A DNA stretch of 64,000 nucleotides from Planctomycetota bacterium (GCA_003388505.1 QQVO01000065.1:1-64000), one strand, 5' to 3'. Positions 44,900 to 53,785 are shown, counted from the first letter of the stretch. Notes: a model not told the origin generated them from the sequence alone. Numbers and translations are program-made.

Positions 44900-45005
44900 C
44901 GAGGCAGGGCCTCGGACGATGCCCGCTGCCGCTCGAAAACGGAAACCCGCGCCCGCCGGCCGCAGAAACCTGACTCAAACGCAGCAACTTCCGGAACAAT
45001 GCAAC
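44896..45005 (+). repeat. Gene-upstream repeat family R5, copy B
   Basis: This copy begins on the stop codon of the Rieske gene with CTGACGAGGCAGGGCCTCGG (head hairpin GAGGC-AGG-GCCTC) and ends in CTGACTCAA and GCAACTTCCGGAA. It lies about 83 nt before the start of the cytochrome b gene, same strand. It is the most diverged copy in the tail. Confidence 0.7.
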
Positions 45006-45087
45006 CGCAGGACGAAGCCGGCAGCGAAAATCGAGGGAGGAGAGCCCAGGGAGGGGACCACGACGTCGGGGTGCGGAGGAATCACTG

Positions 45088-47004
45088 ATGAACAGCCTGC
45101 TCAACTGGCTTGACGACCGCGTCGGGTATCGCCACCTGATGCGCGAAGCGCTGGACGAACCGATCCCCGGCGGCGCGCGGTGGCGCTATGTGTGGGGCAG
45201 CACGCTGGTCTTCGCCTTCTTTCTGCAGGTCGTCACCGGAGTGATGCTGTGGTTCAGCTACAGTCCCAGCACCCGCACGGCGTGGGAGAGCGTCTACTTC
45301 ATCCAGCACGAGATGACCCTCGGCTGGCTGATTCGCGCCGTGCATCACTTCGCCGCCCAGGCGATGATCGTGCTGCTCGTGCTGCATTTGCTGCAGGTCG
45401 TCGTCGACGGCGCGTACCGCGCCCCGCGCGAAGTCAATTTCTGGCTCGGCCTGGTCCTGATGCAGATCATCATGGGCCTGGGCCTCACCGGCTATCTGCT
45501 GCCGTGGGACCAGAAGGGCTATTACGCCACCCAGGTGGCCACAGAAATCATGGGCGCCACGCCGCTCGTCGGCCCTTACGTGCAGAAACTCGCCCAGGGC
45601 GGGGCGGAATACGGCCACCATACGCTCACCCGGTTCTTCGCACTTCACGCCGGCGTCCTGCCGGCCCTGCTGATCGCGTTTCTCGGCCTGCACATTTACG
45701 TCTTCCGCAGGCATGCGATCCACGTGAAACTGCCGAAGCGCCGGCCGGACGAGACCTTCTGGCCCGACCAGGTCCTCAAAGACTCCGTCGCCTGCCTGAT
45801 CGTCTTTGCGGTCGTGCTCGCGCTGGCGATCTGGAAAGGCGCCGAACTCACCGCTCCCGCGAATCCGGCCGAGCAGTACGAAGCCGCCCGTCCCGAGTGG
45901 TATTACCTCTTCCTCTTCCGTTTCCTGAAGTTCGAGTGGGTCTCGCAACTCGGCGAAGCGACGGGACTCGGCGAAGCCTTCGGAGCCGTGCTGATTCCCG
46001 GCATCCTGATGGGCGTTCTGATCCTGATGCCGCTGATCGGCCGCTGGAAAATCGGTCACCGCTTCAACGTGGCCTACCTGTTCGTCGTCATGATCGGAGC
46101 GATGACGCTGACCGGCGTAGCGCTCTATGAGGACTGGTGGTCCCCCTCCCCGGAGGGCGTCGCCTTTCGCGAGGCGGTCGAGCAAGCGCACATCGACGGC
46201 GACCGCACGGTGGAACTGGCCCAGTCGCCCAGCGGCATCCCGCCGGCCGGGGCGATCGAACTGCTGCAGAACGATCCCTTGACGCAGGGACCGAAGATCT
46301 TTCGCGTCTACTGCGCCGACTGTCACCAGCCGGTCGCGATGGCCGGCGAGTTTCGGGCTCCTCCACAGGCGCCGGAACTCGCGGCTCTCGACCCGCGGGA
46401 AGAAGTCAGCTTCGGCACACGGGAATGGATGCGCTCCATCCTCACCGATTTCCGCGGCCACATGGCGGCGCTCAAGAACATCTCCGCAGAGCACGGCGCG
46501 AAGGCGGAGCGCATCGAGGCGGCCGAGGGCATACTTGACGGCGATATGGCCTACTGGTCGGAAGAGAACGGGCCGATCCTCGCCGACGAGGCGAACAGGG
46601 AGAGTTTCGATGCTCTGATCGAGTTCCTCGTGGCCCAGAGCGGCCGGTTCAAGACCGACGCCGATCTGGTGGCAAAGGGTCGCCAGATCTACCTCGACGG
46701 ACAACTCGCCAACGGTGAAATCGCGGCCTGCGCCGACTGCCACAATCTCCACGTTCTCGACGAGGATGAGCCGCTCGCCGAACCCGATTACGGACCCACG
46801 ATGACGAACTACGGCGGCGCCGACTGGTTGCGGAGCTTCCTCGAAGCGCCGGAAGACCACTATACGAATAACAACGCCATGCCGGCCTTCGGCAATCAAC
46901 TCTCCGAGCGGGAAATGGAGATGCTGGTGCGCTGGATGGCGGGGGACTATTATCAGGCGGGCGGCGACGCAGCGCCCGGTCAAGCGGGATCGGAGGCAGA
47001 GTAG
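45088..47004 (+). CDS. Cytochrome b fused to a dihaem cytochrome c domain
   Basis: A 638-residue membrane protein, the quinol-oxidising core of the bc complex. Residues 1-350 hold eight or so helices. Haem b ligands are His86 or His87 with His100 (helix B) and His187 with His202 (helix D); the 15-residue step is b6-like. The PEWY quinol-site motif is at residues 269-272, so both the b6-like and subunit-IV-like parts are in one chain. The periplasmic C-terminus carries two CXXCH motifs, Cys409-His413 and Cys548-His552. With the Rieske gene upstream it forms a two-gene alternative complex. RBS GGAGGA before ATG 45088. Confidence 0.9.
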   Translation: MNSLLNWLDDRVGYRHLMREALDEPIPGGARWRYVWGSTLVFAFFLQVVTGVMLWFSYSPSTRTAWESVYFIQHEMTLGWLIRAVHHFAAQAMIVLLVLHLLQVVVDGAYRAPREVNFWLGLVLMQIIMGLGLTGYLLPWDQKGYYATQVATEIMGATPLVGPYVQKLAQGGAEYGHHTLTRFFALHAGVLPALLIAFLGLHIYVFRRHAIHVKLPKRRPDETFWPDQVLKDSVACLIVFAVVLALAIWKGAELTAPANPAEQYEAARPEWYYLFLFRFLKFEWVSQLGEATGLGEAFGAVLIPGILMGVLILMPLIGRWKIGHRFNVAYLFVVMIGAMTLTGVALYEDWWSPSPEGVAFREAVEQAHIDGDRTVELAQSPSGIPPAGAIELLQNDPLTQGPKIFRVYCADCHQPVAMAGEFRAPPQAPELAALDPREEVSFGTREWMRSILTDFRGHMAALKNISAEHGAKAERIEAAEGILDGDMAYWSEENGPILADEANRESFDALIEFLVAQSGRFKTDADLVAKGRQIYLDGQLANGEIAACADCHNLHVLDEDEPLAEPDYGPTMTNYGGADWLRSFLEAPEDHYTNNNAMPAFGNQLSEREMEMLVRWMAGDYYQAGGDAAPGQAGSEAE

Positions 47005-47154
47005 CCGCTCGACGCGGCCTGTGCTGATCAAACACGATCTTCGCAGGGTCTGCTCCGCGGACCAGTCCCGCGATGGAACTCCGTAGGGGCGCCGACGGAC
47101 CCGACGCATGCCCCGCCGCCGGCAGCCAGACGACAACCGCTCCTGGAAACGCCC

Positions 47155-47511
47155 ATGGGACTCTTCAGCCGCAAAGACTGGAACATACTCGCCATCATTT
47201 TCGAGCGGTCCGACCTGTTCCAGATCAACGGCCAGCGCGTGAAAGGAGCCGCTGCGGAGAAGGCCCGCGACGGCGCCAAACGGCATCCCCGCAGCCTTTT
47301 CTGGGCGGTCTTCGACCAGAAGGGAGCCTACCTCGAAGGAGGCCCGGGAGCCGGATCGAACAACGTGCCCGCCGATACCGTCAAGCGCCTCGAGCGGGAA
47401 CTCCGCTACAACAGCGCCATCCAGGAGGTGCTCAAGACACTCTCCTCCGGCTCGGAAGACAAGGTCGCCCGCCCCATGCCCGGCGCAGCGCCGTCGAAAC
47501 GGCCCGAGTAG
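47155..47511 (+). CDS. Small cytoplasmic protein of unknown function
   Basis: A 118-residue basic protein, no signal peptide. It begins MGLFSRKDWNILAIIFERSDLFQINGQR and has a Lys/Arg-rich middle with a WAVFDQKGAYLEGGPG block. It lies between the cytochrome b/c gene (150 nt away) and hemQ (143 nt away) on the same strand, so a link to cytochrome or haem assembly is possible. I do not recognise a family. Conservation of the N-terminus should be checked in other planctomycetes. Confidence 0.65.
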   Translation: MGLFSRKDWNILAIIFERSDLFQINGQRVKGAAAEKARDGAKRHPRSLFWAVFDQKGAYLEGGPGAGSNNVPADTVKRLERELRYNSAIQEVLKTLSSGSEDKVARPMPGAAPSKRPE

Positions 47512-47654
47512 AAATCACAGTGGGAAGTCGGAGTGCGGAATGTGGATTACGCGCGACAGCGCAACCTGACTTCTGCCGCTCTGTCCGCTGACTTCTGACC
47601 TCTTCCCTTCTGTTCCCACTACCCCGACGAACTCGAATCAACCAGGAGCCCACC

Positions 47655-48503
47655 GTGAGCGGTCCCCCCGGACATGTGCAGCAGTCGTTGCCCGATCCCA
47701 CCATTCGCATGACCCAGGGCTGGCATTGCCTGCACATTTACTACCGAGTCGACCCGGGCGCACTGGCGGGGCTCGACGCCTCCGCCCGCGGTGAAGGACG
47801 CGAGCAACTCATCGAAATCCTCAACCCGCAGCGCGACGGCGCTCCCGAACGAATGCAGGTCTCCGCCGTCAGCGGACACCGCGCCGACCTGGGCCTGATG
47901 CTGCTCGACGCCGACCCGCTCAAGATCGACGCCGTCCACCAGGCGGTGCGCGGGTCGCGTCTGGGCGCCGCTTTGCAGCCGACGTATTCATTCGTCTCCA
48001 TCACCGAAGTCTCAGAATACGTGCCGAACGAGGAACAGTATGCCGAGCAGCTCCGCGCCGACGGCATGAGCCCGGACGACCCCGCCTACGCCGCCCGCTT
48101 AAAGGCCTACGCCGGCCGCCTCCCAGCGATGAACAAGCAGCGGCTCTACCCCGACTTCCCCGAGAATTTCGAAGTCACCTGCTTCTACCCCATGAACAAG
48201 ATCCGGCATCCGTCGGCTAACTGGTTCACGCTCCCCTTCAGCGCCCGCCGCAAGCTCATGGCCGAACACGCCACGTCCGGCATCAAGTTCGCCGGCCGGG
48301 TCTCGCAGTTGATCACGGCCTCCACCGGCTTCGACGACTGGGAATGGGGCGTCACCCTCTGGGCCGGCGCACCGGAGTACATCAAGGAGATCGTTTACAC
48401 GATGCGCTTCGACGAAGCCTCCGCCCGCTACGCCGAGTTCGGCCCCTTCTACATCAGCTACATCATGCCCGCCCCAGACGCCCTCACTCACCTCCACCTG
48501 TAG
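47655..48503 (+). CDS. hemQ: Coproheme decarboxylase (chlorite-dismutase family)
   Basis: A 282-residue protein of the Cld/HemQ fold. It converts coproheme III to haem b with peroxide in the coproporphyrin-dependent pathway. Landmarks are NWFTLPFSARRKLMAEHATSGIKFAGRV, where His205 is the expected proximal haem ligand, then the STGFDDWEWGVTLWA and YTMRFDEASARYAEFGPFY blocks. The insert with RADGMSPDDPAY is seen in longer family members. GTG 47655 is preceded by AGGAG. It closes the bc-complex neighbourhood, which suggests haem supply for the cytochromes. Confidence 0.9.
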   Translation: MSGPPGHVQQSLPDPTIRMTQGWHCLHIYYRVDPGALAGLDASARGEGREQLIEILNPQRDGAPERMQVSAVSGHRADLGLMLLDADPLKIDAVHQAVRGSRLGAALQPTYSFVSITEVSEYVPNEEQYAEQLRADGMSPDDPAYAARLKAYAGRLPAMNKQRLYPDFPENFEVTCFYPMNKIRHPSANWFTLPFSARRKLMAEHATSGIKFAGRVSQLITASTGFDDWEWGVTLWAGAPEYIKEIVYTMRFDEASARYAEFGPFYISYIMPAPDALTHLHL

Positions 48504-48504
48504 T

Positions 48505-48522
48505 CGAAGTCGTGAGACTTCG
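48505..48522 (+). terminator. Short hairpin immediately after hemQ
   Basis: CGAAGTC (48505-48511), GTGA loop, GACTTCG (48516-48522) starts two bases after the hemQ stop. A 7-bp perfect stem without T-run. It is a weak terminator candidate or mRNA-end hairpin. Confidence 0.35.
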
Positions 48523-48532
48523 GACCTCCCCC

Positions 48533-48559
48533 AAAGCCCACAGGCTGCGTCCCGTGGGC
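48533..48559 (+). repeat. Palindromic repeat family R4, copy 1
   Basis: AAAGCCCACAGG-CTGCGT-CCCGTGGGC matches 53991-54017, where the stem GCCCACGGG/CCCGTGGGC is perfect. It lies between the convergent hemQ and isomerase-like genes. Confidence 0.6.
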
Positions 48560-48568
48560 TGAGCGCAA

Positions 48569-49510
48569 TCACGCCCCCTCCAAACACTCCTCCAGATACC
48601 CCCGCGCCGCATTGATCTCCGCCGTCACCTGCTCCGTCGTCTCCAGAATCGGAATCCCCCGCGGCACCGGATGCATGAAGATCTCCACCCGACCCGAGTA
48701 GCGCGTTTCCTTGAGCGCCGCAAGAATCGGCGTCCAATCGAGCGGCCCGCGATGCGGCAACTGCATCAGTTCCTGCTCCTTCGGCAGCTTCGTCATGCAG
48801 CCCATCCCGTGCTCCCACGCCTGAATGTGCGCCAGCCGGTCCCCCAGATCGTGGATCAGTTTCGCAATCAACGCTTCCTCCTGCGGCAGATGATACGGCG
48901 CCAGCGCAATCCCCAGGTGCGGTGAAGGAATCAGATCCAGCAGCATCAACTGCGACTCGGGCGAGTTGATCAGACTCCCGCTGTGGTTCTCCAGCCCCAG
49001 CGTAACGCCGACCTCCTCGGCATACTCCACGTGCGGTTTCAGCTTGTCCGCGAACTTGTGAACTTCAGACTTGAGTTCATCCCCGGCCAGCCCCTTCGGC
49101 CCCCCACTGTTGCAGATCGCAACGTCGCCTCCCAACTCGGCGACCAGCTTCATCTCCCCCTGCATGCCGAAGATGCCGTACTTGAAGCAGGTGAAGCTCC
49201 CGAGCGAAACGCCATGCTCATCGAGCAGCGCGCGAAACGCCTCGACCCCCATCTCCTCGAACTGCTCCCGCTGGTTCCCATGCGGCTCCGCCCAGATCTC
49301 GATATGCTTCGCCCCACACTTGGGAACCTCCGGCACAATCTCCGCCAGCGGCGCCGTCCCGTACATGCAGGAAGCGACGATGTAGCGGAGTTGAAATCCT
49401 TCAGCGTCATCCGCGCGGAGTTCCGGAACAACGCCTCCCATGACGCCCGCCGACAACCCGGCGGCAACAAGAGAGTTGAAGTCACGGCGAGTCAAGTCGT
49501 ATCGATTCAT
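48569..49510 (-). CDS. Tat-exported sugar phosphate isomerase/epimerase family protein
   Basis: A 313-residue xylose-isomerase-like TIM barrel. The Tat-type N-terminus is LTRRDFNSLVAAGLSAGVMGG. Barrel landmarks are GAKHIEIWAEPHG, AEEVGVTLGLENHSG with the metal-type Glu, HIQAWEHG and a late RVEIFMHPV with an acidic ligand. Family members act on sugars or inositol derivatives, and planctomycetes export many. The substrate is unknown. It faces hemQ convergently and is separated from the downstream-strand DUF58 gene by a 136-nt gap with two R3 palindromes. Confidence 0.8.
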   Translation of the reverse strand: MNRYDLTRRDFNSLVAAGLSAGVMGGVVPELRADDAEGFQLRYIVASCMYGTAPLAEIVPEVPKCGAKHIEIWAEPHGNQREQFEEMGVEAFRALLDEHGVSLGSFTCFKYGIFGMQGEMKLVAELGGDVAICNSGGPKGLAGDELKSEVHKFADKLKPHVEYAEEVGVTLGLENHSGSLINSPESQLMLLDLIPSPHLGIALAPYHLPQEEALIAKLIHDLGDRLAHIQAWEHGMGCMTKLPKEQELMQLPHRGPLDWTPILAALKETRYSGRVEIFMHPVPRGIPILETTEQVTAEINAARGYLEECLEGA

Positions 49511-49532
49511 TGCTGTTCCCTGTTGCCCTCAC

Positions 49533-49563
49533 CTTCGGAGTGCGGCGACCCGTCGCCGCTTTC
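49533..49563 (-). repeat. Palindromic repeat family R3, copy 1
   Basis: The core is GCGGCGAC-CC-GTCGCCGC, an 8-bp perfect stem. Read on the minus strand it gives AAAGCGGCGACGGGTCGCCG followed by CACTCCGAAGG, the same as 55742-55772 except for one base. Confidence 0.65.
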
Positions 49564-49609
49564 GATCCTTCACTTGCGCCGGTTCGCGGCAAGGCTCTGT
49601 CGTCGTCCC

Positions 49610-49635
49610 AAAGCGGCGACGGGTCGCCGCAGTCC
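49610..49635 (+). repeat. Palindromic repeat family R3, copy 2
   Basis: AAAGCGGCGACGGGTCGCCG plus CAGTCC lies 47 nt from copy 1 in opposite orientation. The pair forms a larger inverted structure between two same-strand genes. Confidence 0.65.
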
Positions 49636-49646
49636 AAGAAAACGAC

Positions 49647-50540
49647 TCAAAACCGCGCCTTCCGCTGCGAAAGATACTCCACCAGCGCCTTGTCAAACCG
49701 CATGCTCGTGTCGAGCGGAACGTAGTCCGCACCGGTCGACAGGCACTCCTTCCGGTAGTGTTCGCGAAGTTCGGCCAGCGCTTCGAGATAGTCGCTCTTG
49801 ATCCCCTGCGCGTCGACCAGCAGCGTCTGCTCCGTCTCCGGCTCCTTCAAATCGACCATCCCGGTAAACGGGAAATGGACCTCCGCTTCGTCCAGCACGT
49901 GGAAAATGATCACGTCGTGACCGGCGAATCGCAGCAGGCGCACCGCATCGAGCACCGGTTCCGGGTCGGTGAGCAGGTCGGAGAACAGCATCACCAGGCT
50001 CTTGTGCTTCACCATCGCCGCAAACCGTTTGAGATTCGGCGCGATATCAGTCGGCCCCGTCGGCTTCGCCTTGGCGAGCAGCGCCAGAATGTTGGCCAAC
50101 TGCGTCCGCTTGCTCTTGGCCGGCAGGCTGGCGCGGATCGTCTCGTCGAAGGTCATCAGCCCGATCGGGTCCTGCTGGTGCACCATCAGGTACGCCAGCG
50201 CCGCCGCCAGGCAGATGCAGTACTCGAACTTCGTCAACTCCTGCCGATGCGTGTACGCCATGCTCTCGGAGAGATCCATCAGCAGGTAACCCGTGATGTT
50301 CGTCTCCGCCTGGTACTTCTTGACGTAGTACCGGTCGGTCTTGGCGTAGACCAGCCAGTCGATGTCCTTCGGGTCGTCCCCCTGCGAATACCGGCGATGC
50401 TCCGAGAACTCGACCGAAAATCCATGAAACGGCGACGCATGCAACCCCGAGAGAAACCCCTCCACGATGAACCGCGCGCGCAGATCCAACCGCGAAACAG
50501 TCCGAATCACCTCCGGTTTGAGATACTCTTCCGCCGACAT
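49647..50540 (-). CDS. DUF58 / von Willebrand A-like protein
   Basis: A 297-residue cytoplasmic protein. The DUF58 signature is FSEHRRYSQGDDPKDIDWLVYAKTDRYYVKKY. The vWA MIDAS motif is DLSESM (DxSxS form) followed by the Thr and Asp of later loops (DPIGLMTFDE, ML FSDLLTDP). Such proteins normally pair with a MoxR AAA ATPase and act in assembling or activating envelope enzymes. The closest MoxR-like gene here is 60892-61860, not adjacent, so the operon is split or the partner is elsewhere. The start is ATG 50540. Confidence 0.85.
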   Translation of the reverse strand: MSAEEYLKPEVIRTVSRLDLRARFIVEGFLSGLHASPFHGFSVEFSEHRRYSQGDDPKDIDWLVYAKTDRYYVKKYQAETNITGYLLMDLSESMAYTHRQELTKFEYCICLAAALAYLMVHQQDPIGLMTFDETIRASLPAKSKRTQLANILALLAKAKPTGPTDIAPNLKRFAAMVKHKSLVMLFSDLLTDPEPVLDAVRLLRFAGHDVIIFHVLDEAEVHFPFTGMVDLKEPETEQTLLVDAQGIKSDYLEALAELREHYRKECLSTGADYVPLDTSMRFDKALVEYLSQRKARF

Positions 50541-50806
50541 CGACTCGCCTCACCCCCGCTCGCGGGTTCGCACCACATCCCAATCCACCCCCGAGTGTAC
50601 CACCCCCCCACCCCAACTCACAGAAACACTCATGCGAATCCGTTCCAAGCCCCCAATACCAACCACCTTGGCCGAAACCTCCCTGCCTGCTTTACGTCTT
50701 CGCGGCTTTGTGTGAGCCCCACCCAGCGACCAGTTCAGGTCCCCACCCCCGCCCGCTATGATGACCCGACATTCGATTCCCGATCCCCAACTCCCACAAA
50801 CCGACC

Positions 50807-52276
50807 ATGCGCAGCGTCGTCATCTTCCTCTCCTTGATCAGCTTGAGCCTCCATGCCGTCTCCGCAACCGCAGCCGACGACCGTCCCAACGTCCTGATGA
50901 TCGCCATCGACGATCTGAACGACTGGATCGGCTGCCTCCAAGGCCATCCCCAGGTGCAGACGCCCCACATGGACCGGCTGGCCGCCCGCGGCACACTCTT
51001 CACCAACGCCCATTGCCAGTCGCCGCTCTGTAATCCGTCGCGATCCAGCCTCCTGGTCGGGTTGCGGCCCTCGACGACCGGGATCTACACGCTCGCGCCC
51101 GGCATCCGGGATGTTGCCGCCCTCCGCGACTGCGTCACACTGCCGCAGCACTTCCGCCGGAACGGCTACTTCACCTTCACCTGCGGCAAGATCTTCCACG
51201 ACGGATCGATCAGACCCAAAGACCGGTCTGACGAGTTCGAAGTCTGGGGCCCCGCCCCCGGCATGCCGCGCCCCAAGGAGAAGTTCGTCCACCCGCCCGA
51301 CGATCATCCCCTGATGGACTGGGGCGTCTTCCCCGAAGACGACCGCGATCAGGCTGACTGGAAGATCGCCACCGCCGCCGCTGACCAGTTGGCGAACTTA
51401 CCGGACGACAAACCATTCTTCGTCTGCGCCGGATTCCGCCTGCCGCACGTCCCGCTCTTCGCCTCACAGAAGTGGTTCGACCTCTATCCGGAAGACTCGG
51501 TGCAGCTTCCGCCGTACCTCGCCACCGATCGCGACGACGTCCCCGATTTCTCCTGGTACCTCTACTGGAAACTGCCCGAGCCGCGCCTGTCATGGGTCCG
51601 CGAAGCCGATCAATGGGAGCCGATCGTCCGCGCCTACCTCGCGACGATCAGCTTCGTCGACAGCCAGGTCGGCCGCGTTCTTGATGCACTCAAAGAGACA
51701 GGCAGGGCGGACAACACAATCGTCGTCCTCTGGTCCGATCACGGCTGGCATCTGGGCGAAAAGGACATCACCGGCAAGAACACCCTCTGGGAACGCTCGA
51801 CGCGCGTCCCCTTGATCTTCGCCGGACCGGGCGTGTCGGAAGGGGGCGTCTGCACCCGGCCGGCCGAACTGCTCGACATCTATCCCACCCTCATCGATCT
51901 CTGTTCGCTGCCCGCACGAACCGGCCTCGAAGGCCACAGCCTCACCCCCCAACTGGCCGACGCCGACGCTCCCCGCGAATGGCCCGCCATCACCACCCAC
52001 AACCAGCACAATCACGCGATCCGCAGCGAGAATTTCCGCTACATCCGCCACGCCGACGGTTCGCAAGAACTCTACAACATGATCGACGACCCCAACGAGT
52101 GGACCAACCTCGCCTCCGACCCCGCCCATGCCGACGTCATCAACGAACACGTCCGCTGGCTCCCGCCTATCAGCGCCCCACCCGTCCCCGGCAGCAAGCA
52201 TCGCCTCCTGGTCAAGCAAGACGGCGTCTGGATGTGGGAAGGCGAGCCCATCATGGAAGAAGACCGGCGGGAGTAG
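50807..52276 (+). CDS. Exported sulfatase (iduronate-2-sulfatase-like)
   Basis: A 489-residue enzyme. Signal peptide residues 1-22 (ATAADD). Metal Asp35-Asp36 in MIAIDDLND. Cys75 in CNPSR is the formylglycine precursor. WSDHGWHLGEKDITGKNTLWE and STRVPLIFAGPGV are typical of the iduronate-2-sulfatase/choline-sulfatase side of the family, and the FRYIRHADGSQELYNMIDDPNEWTNLA end is the usual sulfatase C-terminus. It should desulfate a polysaccharide or glycosaminoglycan-like substrate. Isolated gene, no neighbour in operon. Confidence 0.9.
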   Translation: MRSVVIFLSLISLSLHAVSATAADDRPNVLMIAIDDLNDWIGCLQGHPQVQTPHMDRLAARGTLFTNAHCQSPLCNPSRSSLLVGLRPSTTGIYTLAPGIRDVAALRDCVTLPQHFRRNGYFTFTCGKIFHDGSIRPKDRSDEFEVWGPAPGMPRPKEKFVHPPDDHPLMDWGVFPEDDRDQADWKIATAAADQLANLPDDKPFFVCAGFRLPHVPLFASQKWFDLYPEDSVQLPPYLATDRDDVPDFSWYLYWKLPEPRLSWVREADQWEPIVRAYLATISFVDSQVGRVLDALKETGRADNTIVVLWSDHGWHLGEKDITGKNTLWERSTRVPLIFAGPGVSEGGVCTRPAELLDIYPTLIDLCSLPARTGLEGHSLTPQLADADAPREWPAITTHNQHNHAIRSENFRYIRHADGSQELYNMIDDPNEWTNLASDPAHADVINEHVRWLPPISAPPVPGSKHRLLVKQDGVWMWEGEPIMEEDRRE

Positions 52277-52320
52277 ATGGTCGATGGTCCATCGTCGATC
52301 GTCGATGGCCAGTAGTCGAT
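52277..52320 (+). repeat. GTCGATGG-type short tandem/palindromic tract
   Basis: Directly after the sulfatase stop, the motif GTCGAT recurs four times within 44 nt, and CGATGG-T-CCATCG forms a perfect palindrome. It resembles degenerate simple-sequence expansions and has no coding sense. The 52321-52411 stretch after it shows nothing. Confidence 0.55.
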
Positions 52321-52411
52321 CGCGGGTGGCTGGCGTCGAACGAAGTGACCCCCCGGCGAACGCAAATCACGCAGAAATATTCACGAAACTCCCAACGCGG
52401 CCAACGCCCAC

Positions 52412-52552
52412 AACCAATGTAGCCGACTCGCCCCCGCGACCCGACTGGTCCTGCCATTCTGTCTCCGCGAGTCGGATGTCGATGACGAGGAACTTGCTGC
52501 ACGCGAAATCTGTGCACCACGCGAAGATTCTCACTGTGAGTATCACGAAAGG
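52412..52552 (+). repeat. Dispersed repeat family R1, copy b (expanded loop)
   Basis: CAACCAATGTAGCCGACTCG opens the copy and CGAGTCGG closes the hairpin at about 52467-52474, but the loop is expanded by about 30 nt compared with the other copies. The tail with GATGTC, GAACTTG, CACCACGCGAA, TTCTCAC matches copy d (62171-62278). Confidence 0.75.
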
Positions 52553-52775
52553 GACTTGCTGCGATGGCGTGAAGTCAGAAGGTCCAAGCCCTCTTGTCTC
52601 AGTCAGCCCCAATGACTCTTGGTGTACTTTGTGTCTTCGTGGTTTCACCCGAAACGTCTGTTCCCCTACGTCTGCGAACCGGTCGAAATCGTCTCATCTA
52701 CCACCAGTCTTCGTGCTTCCCGTGGTGAATAACCCGGGCAAAACCGGCGTGACCATTGACTGAAAGAAAAGTACC

Positions 52776-53645
52776 TTGCCTGATCAAATCCTCGCCAACT
52801 GGAACGGCCAAGAAATGCCGCTCGATGACGTGCGGGTCTCCGTCCTCGACCGCGCCTTCATGTTCGGCGACGCCGTCTACGAAGTCATCCGCGTCTACTC
52901 CGGCCGCGCGTTTCTCCGCGGTCCGCACATGGACCGGCTTCGCCGCAGCCTCAAGGAAATCCGTATCAACGCCGACGTCGACCGCATCGACGCCCGCATG
53001 GGAGAAACTCTCTCCCGCAGCGGCGTCGCCGAGGGGATGGTCTACATCCAGGTCACACGCGGCGCGGCGCCGCGCCGGCACCAGTTCCCCGATCCCCCCG
53101 TCCCGCCCAACGAACTGATCTACATCGAACCATTAGACGGCGACCCGTACGACCACCTCCGAGAGAACGGCGCCTCTCTCCTCACCGTCCCCGACTTCCG
53201 CTGGGGCCGCTGCGACATCAAATCGGTCAACCTGCTCGCCAACTGCATGGCGGCCCAGCAGGCCAAGGCAGCCGGTTGCCTGGAAGCGCTCCTCATCGCC
53301 GAAGACGGGACCGTCACCGAAGGCTCCCACACCAGCGCCTTCGGCGTAAAGGACGGCAAAGTCATCGCCAGCCCTCTCGACGAACGCATCCTCCCCGGCA
53401 TCACCCGCGCCCTCATGCTCGAACTCTGCCGGCGCGCCGGCGTCGAAGTCGTCCAACACCGCATGCAGCAGTCCGATCTCACCCAGATCGACGAACTCTT
53501 CCTCACCGGCACGACCTCCGAAGTCCTCCCCGTCACCAAGGTCGACGACAAACCGATCGGCACCGGCCGCCCCGGCCCCGTCACCGCCCGCCTCTACGAA
53601 GCCTACCACGCCCACCTCCAGGACTGGCTCAAAGAGAGCGACTGA
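52776..53645 (+). CDS. Class IV aminotransferase, D-amino-acid transaminase-like
   Basis: A 289-residue PLP enzyme. Lys149 in CDIKSVNLL is the Schiff-base lysine and Glu182 in TVTEGSHTS binds the pyridine nitrogen. These positions match D-alanine transaminase numbering (about 145 and 177) better than branched-chain transaminase. The N-terminal SVLDRAFMFGDAVYEVIR is typical. The likely reaction is D-alanine plus 2-oxoglutarate to D-glutamate and pyruvate, but IlvE or 4-amino-4-deoxychorismate lyase activity cannot be excluded. The start is TTG 52776; an upstream ATG is not in frame. Confidence 0.8.
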   Translation: MPDQILANWNGQEMPLDDVRVSVLDRAFMFGDAVYEVIRVYSGRAFLRGPHMDRLRRSLKEIRINADVDRIDARMGETLSRSGVAEGMVYIQVTRGAAPRRHQFPDPPVPPNELIYIEPLDGDPYDHLRENGASLLTVPDFRWGRCDIKSVNLLANCMAAQQAKAAGCLEALLIAEDGTVTEGSHTSAFGVKDGKVIASPLDERILPGITRALMLELCRRAGVEVVQHRMQQSDLTQIDELFLTGTTSEVLPVTKVDDKPIGTGRPGPVTARLYEAYHAHLQDWLKESD

Positions 53646-53652
53646 CGGACGC

Positions 53653-53690
53653 CACCAATGTGGCCGACTCGCTCCGCCGAGTCGGCTGCC
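53653..53690 (+). repeat. Dispersed repeat family R1, copy c (hairpin only)
   Basis: CACCAATGTGGCCGACTCG and CGAGTCGG with the 6-nt loop are preserved, but the tail differs after GGCTGCC. It lies 8 nt after the aminotransferase stop. Confidence 0.7.
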
Positions 53691-53785
53691 CACCCGGCAG
53701 AGTCAGTCCCCAAGACTTCACGAATGCGCGCAGTCCCCCCCTCCCGGCTCGCCCGCCTGCACGACCCAACAAAAAAACCCCACAC

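Noticed and set aside
45082-47286. Long minus-strand frame opposite the cytochrome b/c gene (734 codons)
   Set aside because: Antisense shadow; its composition mirrors the true gene and the plus-strand product has diagnostic haem and quinol motifs.
52277-52320. GTCGAT tract as a CRISPR or microsatellite array
   Set aside because: Units are too short and unspaced, with no spacers or cas genes.
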